Positions 44,164 through 56,281 of a DNA stretch of 64,000 nucleotides are shown here, in pieces. The DNA is from Scenedesmus sp. ARA3 (lineage: Eukaryota > Chlorophyta > Chlorophyceae > Sphaeropleales > Scenedesmaceae), in NCBI GenBank assembly GCA_004335835.1, contig RWJK01001313.1, positions 148,674-212,673 of the forward strand, given 5' to 3'. Position 1 is the first letter of the stretch; every line of letters begins with the position of its first letter. The notes beneath the pieces were generated by a model, which did no database searches, was not told the origin of the DNA, and was given only the letters and a program-made list of their open reading frames with translations. A program made the position numbers and the translations under genes.

Positions 44164-46724
44164 ATGGCATACCGGGGCTATGAGAGCTACGCCATGGGGG
44201 CCTATGGCATGCCTGCTGCCCCCTATGGCTTCCCAGCTGCAGCACCGCTTGCCGTGCCGCCTTATCAAGCGCCTGCAGGTGGATATGGTGGTGTGGATGA
44301 GCTGCGAACAGTGTTCATTACGGGCTTCCCTAACGACATCAAGGAGCGGGAGCTGAACAACCTGCTCAGGTTCATCCCCGGCTACGAGGCTAGCCAAATG
44401 AACTGGAAGAACGGACAGGCAAGAACTGTAGCAGCAAATCAGCTGATGTGCGCTGTACGGCACCGGCAGTAGCACGCAACACCTCACCCAGGCTCCCTCC
44501 ACACCCATACTGCTGCCACCCACGCTACTGCTGCACTGCACTGCACTGCACTGTCCTTCAGGCACAAGGGTTCGCCCTGTTTTGCAATGGTGGTGCTGCA
44601 CGTGCTGCATGTGATCAGATAGCAGGACTCTGGTAGGCACTCGCGGCTCTGCTACAGCAGCTGAAGCAGCAGTTAGCTTGCAGCAGCTGGCATGCACTCT
44701 GCATTGCAGCCATGTGTAGATTTCTACGCATATCAAATGCTAGCGTTCTATCTCATGTTTGGGCTGATCTTAACTGATAAGCATCTACCGGCATTTGCAA
44801 ATGCAGCTTTGATGACAACGTCAACCTGCGTGCAGAGATGGCGCACAAGGTGAGGGCTTGCAGCAGCTGCGCTCTGCCGCTGCATGCACTTGACTTGAAA
44901 ATTTGCAGCCAGTGGTTTCAGCATGCATGCAGTGTATGGGCAGCCCATGGTTACCGTGCCTCAATCCTTGCCTCATGCTTTGCCTAATGCTTGCTTCCCT
45001 GTAGTGCAGCACGTGTGTAGCCTGACTGCCACGCGTCACTGCTGCATCACACACGCTTTTTACTGCAGTGCTGTTCGGCGCACCTCTCTGCTCTGAAGAG
45101 ACATGCACAATACATGTTTCGCAATACACTTATACGGGCTGCTCCTGCATGGTGTTATTTTGCAGAACATGTACATCAAGGATGAGGCAGCAGGCCCAGG
45201 CAGCGGCGGCGGCGGCGGCGTCATCAAGCGCGCACGCGTCTCCGGCGGCTACACCGGAGCAAGCTCGGGTGCGCTGGCACGCTGTCTCTCCCGCGCAAAT
45301 GGCCAGCTGGTTGTGTTGCTGCTGCATATGCACACCAACCGCTGTATCTTGCAGTGGGCTTGTCGCCCAATAGTGGAAACGGCTACGTCTGCCATGCCTG
45401 CTGACTTACCCTCCCCGCCCCTCCCCCGCAACAGCACTGCTAACCTGTGCCCACACACATAATCACCTCACATTATTTTTTCCTTTTTACAAAACTATAC
45501 ACCAAATATGCTGCAGGCGGCGGCAGCTTTGAGCCGCTGAAGCAGCAGCCCTCGGGCCAGTACGCGGCCGTGTCCAACACCAAGGACAACCCGCCCTGCA
45601 ACACGCTGTTTGTGGGCAACCTGGGCGACACCGTGGACGAGGCGGAGCTGCAGGGGCTGTTCGGCGGCCAGCCGGTGAGTTTGGCTGGCGCAGCGTTTTT
45701 GCGCTTGTGCCTTAAACTGCACACGCAGCTCTCAGCAGCAGCAGCAGCAGCAGCAGGGTTGTGAGGTTGCTGCGGTAGCTGCTGTTCGTGGGCAACCTGG
45801 GCGACACCGTGGACGAGGCGGAGCTGCAGGGGCTGTTTTGGCGGCCAGCCGGTGCGCCTTTTTGCTGCTGTTTTTTCACCTTTCGTGTGTTGACAGAGCG
45901 TACAGGGGTTGTACTAGCAGCGTGAGTGCAGCGGTGTGCTGTACATTAAGTCGTCGCAGCACCAGCAGCAGCAGCAGCAGCACCTCTTGCAGCAGCGGAC
46001 CCACCAAGGCTGTGGCAGTAGCTGCAGCCTGGATCTGACTCCTTTGCCATGCAATGCACAGCCCGGGTGCTCGCCTCTGCAACCCCACAACGCACAATAT
46101 GCACACGCACGCTGATGCCTGCAATCCCGTATGTGGCTATGTGCCTGCCGTGCCTGCCGGATGCTGACATGTTGATGCCTGCATGCCTTGCATTTGTAGG
46201 GCTTCCAGCAGCTGAAGCTGCTGCGCAGCGCGCGCAACATCAGCTGCTTCGTGGAGTTTGAGACCGTGGAGTCTGCCATGCAGTGCCACAGCACGCAGCA
46301 GGTGAGGCGGCGCAGCCCGGCAGTTGCTGCATAGCCGCACTTGCACCTGCAACATGGCGCAGACGTTGCCACATGCTTGTGAGGTGCTAAGACAAGCAGG
46401 CCATGACTTTACTGTCTTTGTTTTCAACAGCCGGCTGCGGTGGGTTTGATGTAGACGTACAATGACAGGAACAGCATTTCATCCATATGTGTTGTCCTGC
46501 AGGGCGCCGTGCTGCACAGCAGCAGCAGGGGCCCCATCCGAATTCAGTTCTCCAAGAACCCATTCGGCAAGAAGCGCGATGTGAACGGCCAGATGATTGA
46601 TACCAGCCAGGGTGGAGCACCAGTGCCACCTGAGAAGGCAGCAGCGCTGAGTGCAATGTACAGCGGAGGGATCCCCGGCGCTGGCAGCGGCGCATATGAT
46701 GGCATCGTGCAGAACCTGCAGTGA
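44164..46724 (+). CDS. Two-RRM RNA-binding protein, Scw1/Whi3/RBPMS-like
   Basis: Seven exons: 44164-44418, 44562-44632, 44807-44849, 45166-45268, 45517-45674, 46200-46301, 46503-46724; 317 residues, phases consistent. An N-terminal Tyr/Gly/Ala/Pro-rich tail (AYRGYESYAMGAYGMPAAP) precedes RRM1 (DELRTVFITGFPNDIKEREL, with GFALFCNGGAARAACD). RRM2 is NPPCNTLFVGNLGDTVDEAEL, then FQQLKLLRSARNISCFVEFE, ending in IRIQFSKNPFGKKRDV. The NPPCNTLFVGNLG and IRxxFSKNPxG pairing is typical of the fungal Scw1/Whi3 and plant nuclear-speckle RNA-binding families, with animal RBPMS as relative. Likely binds mRNA to regulate stability, splicing or translation. Intron 1 uses a GC donor (CAG|GCAAGA). Exon 5 has a 72-bp echo downstream. 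Confidence 0.9.
44521..44553 (+). repeat. (TGCAC)n microsatellite before exon 2 acceptor
   Basis: Four to five CTGCA/TGCAC units lie 10-35 bp upstream of the acceptor of exon 2 of the two-RRM gene, where the branch site and polypyrimidine tract are expected. Confidence 0.8.
45779..45856 (+). repeat. Donor-side echo of two-RRM gene exon 5
   Basis: Seventy-two bases of the RRM2 start (LFVGNLGDTVDEAEL; parent about 45604-45674) are repeated ~105 bp into the intron with one inserted T. The insertion breaks the frame near the end, and the donor GTGAGT has become GTGCGC. This copy looks decayed. Confidence 0.9.
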
Positions 46725-46925
46725 TGCGGCTGACATGAGGATGGGGTTTGTCGATGGTCCCGCGGCAGGTGAGTGGGTGGTGGGAAATGCGGAGGCGGGT
46801 GGGTGCATCTGCTGGCAGCAAAGTGCAGCAGGACCTGCAGTGATGTGGCGGAGCTGGCGGTGGGGCTGTGTGGCATGCCTGGTGCAGGTGAGTGGGTGGT
46901 GGGAGAAACGGGGAGGAGGGATGGG
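46713..46925 (+). repeat. Imperfect duplication across the stop codon and 3' UTR
   Basis: Sequence from the stop codon onward (CTGCAGTGATG...GCAGGTGAGTGGGTGGTGGG) is repeated about 120 bp later at 46837-46908. Both copies contain a CAGGTGAGTGGG donor-like site. It resembles the intronic echoes but lies downstream of the CDS. Confidence 0.8.
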
Positions 46926-48115
46926 TGCTCATGTGCTTCAGAGGTGGAGATAAGCTTGCATCGCATGCATTGCATGGCTACAGACAGAGTTCAGGTGCAT
47001 GCAGTGCGAGAGCATGCATGCTTGCCTGTGACATGCAGACTGCAGGGCGCAGTGCACAACATCTGGCATCATCACCATATGCTTGCTGCTTCTCTTGCAC
47101 TTGCACCTTGCACCTGCAGAGCCGCAGCAGCACTTGCCATGCACTGCGCATGCTGCATGCTGCATGCGGCACCGCATGGCACTGCGCTGAGCACCACACG
47201 CAGCAGCATGGCCTGGCATGGCACATGCAGCAGCACAAGATGCAAGCACGGAAGCAAGCAAACAGAAGCAAGCACGGAAGCAAGCACTGCTGCTGAGTGT
47301 CATGCGGAGGCTGAAGGAATGCATGTGCATTGGGCACTTGCAGCAGATCCACTGCCGGGCACAGCAGGGCATGCTACAGCTGTCAATGCATGGCATGTCA
47401 TGCACACATGGAACAGTGCGGCGCTCCTTGCAGCAGCAGCAGTAGCAGCACTAGTGGACAAGCAGTGGCAGCAGCTGCTGTGTGAGATTGCGTTGCAGAA
47501 CTGCTTGCCATGCTGCATGGATCTGTTGCTGCCAGCCACTCTGCCTGCGCTTGTTTTTAAATCACAATTGCACAATGTTTTGTCACAAGTTGTGCGGCAA
47601 ACCATTTGTTGAGAAAGCAGGCTATGAGGTCTGCCTGTTGCTTGGCAGATTGAGTATCTGGTCTGAAAGCTGCTGCACAGGTTGTACAGTTGTGCATGTC
47701 TGTTGCTTTATTTGTTGCGCTCGGATTCCCTGGTAGTTCTCAAGTCATTCTGTGTGAAGCATCAGGCTGCTGGCGTATGTAATTCAGAGAAGAGATGCCA
47801 TCTCTACAGTGTAGTCTTGCCTCCTAGAGAGTTCGGTTGGATCAGCTGGTGTTCAAGTGTTATGTGAGCATCTATGATGCACAGGCTGTTTGTCACCATT
47901 GTCGTGTTACCGCGGCAACATCGCAACGCTCCATCAAATCATAGCCCATGACTGAATGCACGCCAGTGCAGCTCAAACAACTGGGCCCGCTGGTAGCTCG
48001 GCTGCTGCCAGTTGTGCCGCAACAATAGCCTGCGGTGGCAGCAAGTGCAAGCACAATGACGACTGCCGCAATGGCTTCCCTGCACGGGCCGTCCTTTTCA
48101 AGAACCAACTGCAAC
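46725..48115. other. Convergent 3' flanks, no gene recognised
   Basis: The stretch lies between the plus-strand two-RRM gene and the minus-strand exonuclease. A 279-residue open frame on the plus strand (46773-47612) is a His/Cys/Ala-rich translation of repetitive TGCA-type sequence with no motif. I regard the whole stretch as untranslated. Confidence 0.55.
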
Positions 48116-49612
48116 TCAAGCAGGCGCAGCTGCGCTACTTTTGCTCTTCTTCTGCTTCTTCTTTGCTGCGGCTGCGGCAGCTGCAGCAGCGGCAGCTGAC
48201 TGTATGCTGCTGGCTGGCCTCTTGTTGCTGCGTTTCTTGCCTCCCTTCTGCTGTTGCTTGCTGCCAGGCTTCTTCACGCCCCTGTCTTGTGCTTTGTCTT
48301 TGCCTGCATGTCGTCAACAGGCAGGCAGCGCCACCAGAATGCGCGTCAACAAATACCGGGGTGGCTGTGCATAGGCATGGTTGATTGCTGCTGTATGCCC
48401 ATTTCGTGCCGCCAACGGGCTGCGGAAGCGCAGGCATGTGCTGCTAGCACACAGCAACCATCACCTGTAACAGCTTGTCTCCACACACAGCACATCAGGC
48501 GTCACGCCAGACAGTGTCTGCACCGACATGCCGGCATCCAGCACTGCAACAGCTGCAAATGATGCTACGCCACATCAGACTGCTTGTACTTGTTGCAGTT
48601 CAGCAGCTTATAATGCACGCACCGTACGCAAAGCCGCGGTGGCAGGCCATCTTGCGCACCACCACCTGTTTGCCGCCCTGCAGCTGCAGCCGCTTGCTGT
48701 GCCGGCCCATGCTGTCAGTGAACACGCCACCTGCACGTACAGGGCAACAGCACGGCAGCAGCAGCAGCAGCAGCATGGCACACCATTGGCTATGTGCCTG
48801 CGCACAGCAGCCACCGCAAAAATAACCTGCAAAAGACCCCGCCAACGATTGTGACATGGTTGCGCAAGCAATACACCAGCAGGCTGGCAAGCGCAAGTCA
48901 ATCGTTTATGTCATACAGAATGCAGATGAGGCAAAACCGCTCACCTGGAAGTGCTGCAAAGGCATCATTTGCAAGCCCTGGGTGCAGGAATGCCAGCAGC
49001 AGCTGCGGCTTACTGCCAGGGCCCCCAAGCTCCTGCACTGCCGCTGCCTCCACTGCTGCTGCAGCTGCCTCAGCGGCTGCAGCCTCTGCGCCTGCTGCTG
49101 CCTTCTTGCATGCCGCAATGAAGGCTGACACCACTGCTGCTGCAGTGGTGCCGTCCGGCAGCTTGTGCACGCAGAGCTTGCTCTGCTGCTCCTTATCCAC
49201 CTGCAATACACCCATATGCATGGAATCAATTGTCTTTCCAGCCAGTTGATAAGACTGCTTGTAGCGTAATCGTTTCATAAATAGGCAGATAATGTTGTGC
49301 ACTTGTGGGAGTCGCCGGCATTTGAGGGAGCCGCTGATGCATACCTACCTGGACATGTGCTTGCCCCTGTGCCTCCCTGAGCTGACAATAGACTGCACCT
49401 TCAGTCGACCATGGTCTCTTTACGTTTACGTTCACAAGAAATCTGTCATTACCAGCTGCCGTGTAACATGTAACATGGCCGCACCTTGTTTGCAGGCGGT
49501 GGCAGTGGGGGCGTGGGTCCCTCTTCACTACGCAGCCGCTCCAGCTCAGCCTTCACCAGCAACAGCGCAGCAGACGCATCCTCAACAGAGTCGTGCGGCT
49601 GCTGCTGCTGCT

Positions 49613-49646
<34 letters not shown>

Positions 49647-51156
49647 GCCGCGCAGCTGCTGGCCCAGCAGCTGCTCTGCGAGGTGAGTCAGCGAGGGTGT
49701 GGCGCTGGCGAGGCCCCTGCAGGGTGATATCATTGAATCATTGATAGCTTTGTGAAACTCAGACACGCCATGCAATTTGAAGACAGACACGACCCTGCTG
49801 CAAATTGAGCGTACAAGCGTGCAGACAAGCACATGGCACTGGCATGGCCTTTGCAGATTGAGAAGACCACCCAGTGCTCAGCATTTAATCAACAGATCAT
49901 AATGCAGTGTGTCACCATTGATGCACGTCACTCACTCGTAGTTGAACAGCAGCGCCGTGTCTATCACTGGCTGGTGGTCAAGCTGCAGAGACTGCAGGTC
50001 GTACTGCAGCGAGTGGCCCACCAGCACAGTGCCTGGCTGCAGCAGCGCCGCAACACGCGCGGCAGCAGCCTTGCGTGTTGTGGTGACGCCCTGCAGGTGC
50101 TCCGCTGTGATGCCTGTTAGCGCTGTGCGGTAGTCGAGCACTTCTGAGGAGGGTTGTACCAACTCCTGCAGGCGGCAGCAGCAGCAGCAACAGTGCGCAC
50201 AATGCGAATGCACAGTAAGCAGCAGGTGTGCACCCCAAATAGCACATCGCAAATCTACGCTCACGGTGACGTGAGCTAAAAATGATGTAATATGACAGTT
50301 TTAGGCATGGTAAATGCACAACGATGATGTTCAATCACAAGCTGGCAGCCATGGCGGCCACATGCAACAGCGCATGCATCACAGCAAAGAGAAAACAAAG
50401 TGCCAAGCCGAGATTGGTGCATGTCGCACCTTCATCAGCTGCTTGCTGTCCTGGTCCACCACAGCCGCACAGCCCACCATACAGCTTACAACACAGCCCA
50501 CCGCACTGACCAACACACAGCCCATCTTCATCAGCTGCTTGCCGTCCTGGTCCACCACCACCATACAGCCCACCATACAGCTTACAAAATACCCCACCGC
50601 ACAGCCACCGCACAGCCCACCACACTGACCACCACACAGCCCACCTTCATCAGCTGCTTGCCGTCCTGGTCCACAACTGCCACCTGCAGCAGCTCCTTAT
50701 CACTGCCTGCTGTGGCACACATCTCGCAATCTAGCGCCAGCAACACCAGCGGGTGGGCCGGGTCAGGCAGCACCAGCCTGTGGCGGTTGCAGCAGCAGCA
50801 GCAGCAGCAGCAGCAAAGAGCAGCAGGAGGCAGATGGTGGGTCACAGGCTATCAGCGCTCTGGTGTTGCCTTACGCAGCACATAGTTTGGCGGGCTGCCA
50901 GCGTGAGTTCAGCAGTGCCGCACCGCAGTATACTATACCGCTGAACGCTACTTGCCGACACGCTGCACAGTGGAGGGTGTCCTCCAACACATCAACTTGG
51001 ACAGTTTAGATGATCACATATCCCAGTCAAACAGACGCATATGTGTGCTCACTCACCGCTCCGTGCGCGTCCAGCCCTTCTCATAGGAGTTGAAGCTGTA
51101 GTTGGGCTTGAAGCGTGGGTGGCGCTGCGTGCGCTGCACCAGCGACAGGATGCCCG

Positions 51157-51214
<58 letters not shown>

Positions 51215-53109
51215 GCAGCAGTGAAGCAACCGCAGAGTGCAGCCCGTGGTCAGTTGCTTGATATAACTCTTGACTTGCGTTTGCCTGTTGAAGCATGCTG
51301 CTGATCATCTGCAAGATGGCTGCTCAGTGGTTGTGCTGACAAGACAGCGACACATTGATGTCGCTGTCAGTATGAAATAGTCCCTGCTTGTGCAGCAATG
51401 AAAGCTGGCAGGCGCTGCTGCTGCTGTCGAATGCCATGGAGTGTCTGCCGCACCTGCACAGGGTTGGCAGGTGCTGCTGCAGCTGCCTTCTTCTTGGCCT
51501 GTGCCTGCAGCTGCTGCTCCTCCTGCAAGCAGGCCAAACACAGTGCACACAGCAGCAGCAAGAGATACATAAGTGAGTTGGTACTGCTAAAAACAGAATT
51601 TGCACATTGTCATGACTGCTGCATTCACCCTGCTGTGAACGAATCTTAGGCGAAGTGTCCAAAGGAAACTGACCGCAGGCAAGAGCTGCCACCCTTGCTG
51701 CTGCGGCCCTACACGCATCCGGGGCAAGACCATTGAACATCCTTGACTCTACAGGGCGGCTATGCTGCTGTGCAGTGCCACAGATTTGTTTCCTACCTGC
51801 CTGCATTTCTGCAGCCACGGCAGCAGCCGCTTCAGCAGCTTCTGCGGCTGCAGCAGCTCCCGTGCGGGCGCCCTGGGGTCTGGCTTCTGGCTGCTGAGGG
51901 CTGCCAGGAACTCAGCCAGGCGCTGTACACTGTGGTGCTTTGGGTCTGACAGCTTGGCATTGGGGTCAACGGACTGCAATGACACAGCAGACAGACGTGC
52001 ATGGTGAGGTTGCAGGGGTTTGCTGCAAACGGGAAATGAGGGGTTGGTAGGGTAAAGCATGCTGGGGTGGGTAGAGCTTGATGCTGTGTTTACGGCAATG
52101 TTTTGAGTGTTGGCTGCTGAGGGCTGCCAGGCACTGAGCCAGGGGCTGCACGCTGTGGTGCTTAGGGTCTGACAGCTTGGCATTGGGGTCAACGGACTGC
52201 AATTGACACAGCAGATAGATGTGCACAACAGTGTAAAGAGATTGCAGGGAGCTGCTCCAAACCAGGCATGAGAGGTTGGTGAGCGTGGAGCATGCTGGGG
52301 TGGGTGGGGCTTGATGCTATGTTTGTGGGTGATGTTTTGAGGGTTGGCTGCTGAGGGCTGCTACAAAGAAAAAAAACTCAGCCAGGCGCTGCACGCTGTG
52401 GTGCTTTGGGTCTGACAGCTTGGCATTGGGGTCCACAGACTGCGAGTTCATACGAAGCATGTGCGTTGCACCGGAGGCAGACATTACCAGAGGTTGGCAG
52501 CATCTGCGTGACTGTGTTGGTCAGGCGTGTTGCACGCTTGCGTGACTTTAGTCTGATGGCCTTATGCAATGTCTGTCAACTGTGTCACGACCGTTGCTTG
52601 TGAGTACCTCATCAGGGTCACTTGCAGGCATGAAGTAGGGTTTTCTTACGGGTGAGAGTACTGTGCCATTTGTCAGTCAAAGTCGGCAGATAACATTTTC
52701 TTGTGCTCAACAGGCTGCGTTGGGTGCTGCCAACCCCAATATAAAACCTTTGCTTTGCACAGTAGCAGAGCTGAAGTGCAAATTCATTCCACTTTCTGTG
52801 ACCTGGAGGCTTTTTGCTGAGGGTGCGAGTGCAGGACAGCTTGAGCAGCAAACTTGGCGGCAGCAAGCACTGTCGCCATGCTGCCAGCGTTGCTGCTGCT
52901 GCTGCCATATGTGTTGCTCAGCCCCAAAACGAGCACAAAGCTATACACAAAGTACGCATATATGTTCACTTCAGCCTAAGCGCTTCCAGGCTTACCTGCA
53001 GCCACTCCTTCCAGCCTCCCTTGTCTGTCAGCAGCTGCTTCCTTTGCGAAAGCTTTACAGCGTTGACCAGCACCGGCTTTTCGTACTGGGAGATGTCGGA
53101 GACTTTCAT
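48116..53109 (-). CDS. DEDDh 3'-5' RNA exonuclease, SDN/REX1 type
   Basis: Ten exons (complement): 52996-53109, 51797-51973, 51454-51522, 51057-51157, 50645-50777, 49936-50165, 49485-49716, 48945-49200, 48623-48730, 48116-48303; 535 residues, phases consistent. The exonuclease fold carries motif I LLALDCEMC (~157), the loop VVDQDGKQLMK, then DYRTALTGIT, motif II LVGHSLQYDLQSL, the VIDTALLF block and motif III PHDSVEDASAALLL, giving the D-E-D-D-h set complete. N-terminal motifs GGWKEWLQ and SVDPNAKLSDPKHHS resemble plant small-RNA-degrading nucleases (SDN), which also carry a C-terminal RNA-binding region; here VDKEQQSKLCVHKLPDGTT may be its counterpart. The tail is Lys-rich (KKKQKKSKSS). Likely substrates are small RNAs or the 3' ends of structured RNAs. 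Echoes occur before exon 2 and after exon 5. SDN versus REX1/REXO assignment is tentative. Confidence 0.92.
50425..50565 (-). repeat. Two donor-side echoes of exonuclease exon 5
   Basis: The exon 5 end coding VVDQDGKQLMK recurs at about 50523-50560 and 50430-50467. The nearer copy has lost the donor (ATGGGC for GTGGGC). The farther one has Gly to Ser and GTGCGA as donor. Confidence 0.9.
51158..51213 (-). repeat. (CTG)n tract at acceptor of exonuclease exon 4
   Basis: About 17 CAG units on the plus strand (CTG in sense) end at the CTGCCAG acceptor of exon 4. Confidence 0.9.
52095..52450 (-). repeat. Two acceptor-side echoes of exonuclease exon 2
   Basis: Copies of the exon 2 start (SVDPNAKLSDPKHHSVQ) with their acceptors lie at about 52115-52203 and 52365-52443. 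The first extends ~90 bp and carries three synonymous and three amino-acid changes. The second is interrupted by a run of T in the sense strand. Confidence 0.9.
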
Positions 53110-54414
53110 TTTTTAGTTATTGCATATAATGAACGACTGATGTCCAGCGATGTAGCAGCAGTGCAACAGGCAGACTGCACGTTCTGTCGGCGATCAGTCG
53201 CTTTACTATGAAACATTACATACAGAGCCAGTATGGGATACCACTAGACAGTTCAGAGAACATATTATGGACCTGCTTCTCATGTGTTACCAACTGGGGT
53301 TTGCCAAAGACTGCGGTCCGGCCAGGGCAACAGCTGTGTCACTAGACCCGACACCACAGCATGTCAAACAGCACGCAGCTTCAAAGTGCTGGGTGAATGG
53401 CCCACATGCACCCCTTCATGCGTGCCTGCTGCTTCCTGAAGGAGAATGTAACACAATCAGAGGTGCAAAGCCGTGCTGTGCCACCGCTGCCTGGCTACCC
53501 CGCAAACCTGCTGCTGCAAGGCACACATGATTACTGTCCACGCCAGCTGCACAGCATAATGCCAGCTCTTGCTTTTGAATGGCATACCGTGCTCATCACT
53601 ATCTTAGACTGTACTCAGCTCAGCTGCTGCTGAGTACCCTGCACCAGAGCACATGCTCAGTAGTAAGTAGGCTGCACAAAACTACTTACTACTTGCTACT
53701 GACGACCCCACTGTCATGCAACCATGCTGCACCAGGTCGCGCCGACTCCAAAATGCTATTGGTGGTCTTCAGCCTTGCTGTAGTAACTTGCTACGCCCGT
53801 ATAAACGCACCAGCAGCGCAGCAGCTGTGCCGGGTGCCTGCAAGGAAACTTGCATGTACAACGCTGCCCCTCCTCCTACTGCATCATTCGCCCGACCTGC
53901 ATGAAGACGCCGCAGCAGGCAGGCAGAACATGCAGGCGCATGTTATAAATAGCACTCAGCAGGCACACCAGAGCAGCAGTGCAATTGCGCCTGTAGGTAT
54001 GTCTATTGCATGAACATGCTACTGAACTGCTGTGCCTGCGTGATCAGCCCACTTGGAGCCCAGGAGCCTTCCGGCAGGGGGGCTTCTGGTCCAGCATTGC
54101 TTGCAGCTGCGCAGTTGTGCATTTACCATGCCTCAAAACTGTTATGTTGCAACTGCTGACCGAAGCTGCATGTGTGCAACGACGTCTGCATGCATGCTCT
54201 TTGCCCAAGCCTACATGGTGCAAGCAACGCTGACATTCAGCACATACAAAGGCCAGTGCATGGCATGCTGCACCCCGGCGCTTGCAGCTGCTGCCACCGC
54301 ACAGAACTAAAATAGATGGGAGACCAGTACACGCGGAGACAAGCAGGCGCAGAGAGGCCAAAACAGTAACTGTGCAGATATAATACAGCAATGAAGGCAG
54401 TGCAGCTGCAGCCC
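53110..54414. other. Intergenic: exonuclease promoter and NDUFA2 3' flank
   Basis: No recognisable exon. Short frames have no motif. The sequence is AT-richer near 53110-53280, as expected for a promoter of the minus-strand exonuclease gene. Confidence 0.5.
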
Positions 54415-55756
54415 TCACCGTGGCAGCCCCTCCCCCGACTTGACCAGCTCCTGCAGCTTGCTGCCCACACCCGCTGCATCCAGGCCCTGCACAGACACAG
54501 ACTTCTCCACACCAAAGTCTGCAGCAGCAGCAGAAGCAGCAGCAGAAGCAGCAGCAGCAAGCGGTGCTTGGCATCCACTGTCTTCAATCTCTACACCTGG
54601 GTAAAGCAAACCCGTCTCTGCACATGCTATGCTGCTGGCAGGGTATGGTTTTGCAACGCAGCCGCACTCTTGCTGGTGCAGGTACAGGGTGCCACCCCAG
54701 CTTGCGCATCTGTCATCAGCCAATGTCAACAGCGCAGCCAAACCCGAGCATGAGCACTGCCCCGCAGCTGCAACTGGTACCATCATTGCAACAGGCTGCT
54801 CCCACCCCAGTACTGTCCACATCCATGTTTGATGCTACTTCCTTCTCGCACCCTGCTGGCCTTGCCGCCCTGCCCCTGCCCTGCTGCCAATGCCCATGCT
54901 GTACGATGCCCCTGCTGCTGTTACTGTTGCCGCCTTGCTGCTGCTACCGCTGCTGCTGCTGCTGCTGCTGCTGTTGCTGCCACGCACCGAAGCGCGCTGT
55001 CAGCTTGGCCTCTGTGCCGGAGCACTCCCGTACGAGGATGGGCGTGTCAGGGTTGGCCTTCTTGAGCTCAGCATAGCTGCCCAGCACAAAGTCCCTGCAG
55101 CAGCAGCAAGGTGATGCAGGGTTTCAAAACGTGGTTGAAACATACACCAACATGGCAGCGCTGTAGTGTGTGCAGACTAAGGCTGTCATGCTGATGATTG
55201 CTCCCTGCAGGTGCTGTAGCGGCATGACGCCTGAAGGACCGCTTCCGAGCTGCACAGGCTGTGTGTCAGGATGCTGCACCTTGAGCCTTGCTGTAACCAA
55301 AAATTATCACAACGGTACTGACGAGATCAAGTGTGAAGCATCAGCAAGGCCACGATGCCGCTGCTGCGCGCTGCACCGTTGTCCTGCAAGCTTTGTGCGC
55401 ACCTAGCGCCCTTGCTTGCTGCAGAGGTCTGGCAGAGTTGTATCCTGCAGATGAAGGCACGAATGTAACACTGGCAATTTTGGCGTCTGAGTGCGAAAAA
55501 GCACGCAACAATGTGTAGCTACAGCTGCAGCAGTGCATCACATGCTGCGCGTCTGCAGGTGGGTGCTGCTCCTGCACTGCTGCTGCTGATGCAGTGAAGC
55601 TGCCCTGCTCTCAGCAAGGCTGAGCAAGGCTAAGGCTTTCATTTAACAGCTGCCTGAACAAGTTATGTTGCTACGGAGTGTTGAACCGAGGAAGACTTTG
55701 CCTGCTGCTCACCTCAGTTCCTGCACTGCCTTTGCGAGGCCCTGCTTCAGCGCCAT
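54415..55756 (-). CDS. NDUFA2: Complex I accessory subunit NDUFA2 (B8)
   Basis: Thioredoxin-fold accessory subunit of the mitochondrial complex I matrix arm. Exons (complement): 55713-55756, 55403-55444, 54988-55094, 54415-54518; 98 residues (human 99), phases consistent. [15 protein letters not shown] is followed by [14 protein letters not shown], the conserved CxxS/T segment. Then come [20 protein letters not shown] and [15 protein letters not shown], the RECS hallmark. The C-terminus is [20 protein letters not shown]. Exon 2 is only 42 nt and was found from the phase requirement and the motif. No splice-junction echoes were seen in this gene. Confidence 0.96.
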
Positions 55757-56281
55757 GCCTGCACTGCACTATAAAGCTTCTAAATATCTTGCTTGACGTA
55801 AATGCTCTTGAATTCCAAGTGGGATCGCGACCCTGGGGCGTGATCTGATAGGGCGAGCGAGGCCACGAGGAGCAAGTGCGTTGATCGGACGTCTGAATAA
55901 TTTCGATGAATCCGTACCGAAATGGCGATGCTGGTGACGTACGGACCAAACGGGTGAGGACTATGACAAGCTGTTGAACCTCTCATGACAGTGGGTGTTG
56001 GGGTGACACACTTGTGCCGCCCAATCCTTGTGCTGGCGGTCCAGGGGAGCCAAAGGCCGCAAGCATACGGTGTTACCGTCATTGCAGAATCAAGCCACGC
56101 CTGCGGAAGCGCTCAACCCGGCGCTGGCAACATACACATCCTGTTGCAGCACTCAGTGACTGCCCAGCAGCAGCGCTGGTTGACGACAGCTACCTACTAG
56201 AAACAAGAGCCTGCACATCTACCTGCACAACTACCTGCACGGGTCGCAACAATTCCAGTGCTGACGCCGTCATCACCTTTG
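55757..56281. promoter_or_regulatory. Upstream region of NDUFA2 and 3' flank of the MFS gene
   Basis: 525 bp separate the NDUFA2 ATG from the stop of the next minus-strand gene. On the minus strand a CTTTATAG element lies about 20 bp before the NDUFA2 ATG. No coding exon seen. Confidence 0.45.

Noticed and set aside
46773..47612. 279-residue open frame on the plus strand
   Set aside because: Composition follows TGCA-type repeats (Cys/His/Ala/Met); no motif, no supporting splice sites, and it lies in the 3' flank of the two-RRM gene.
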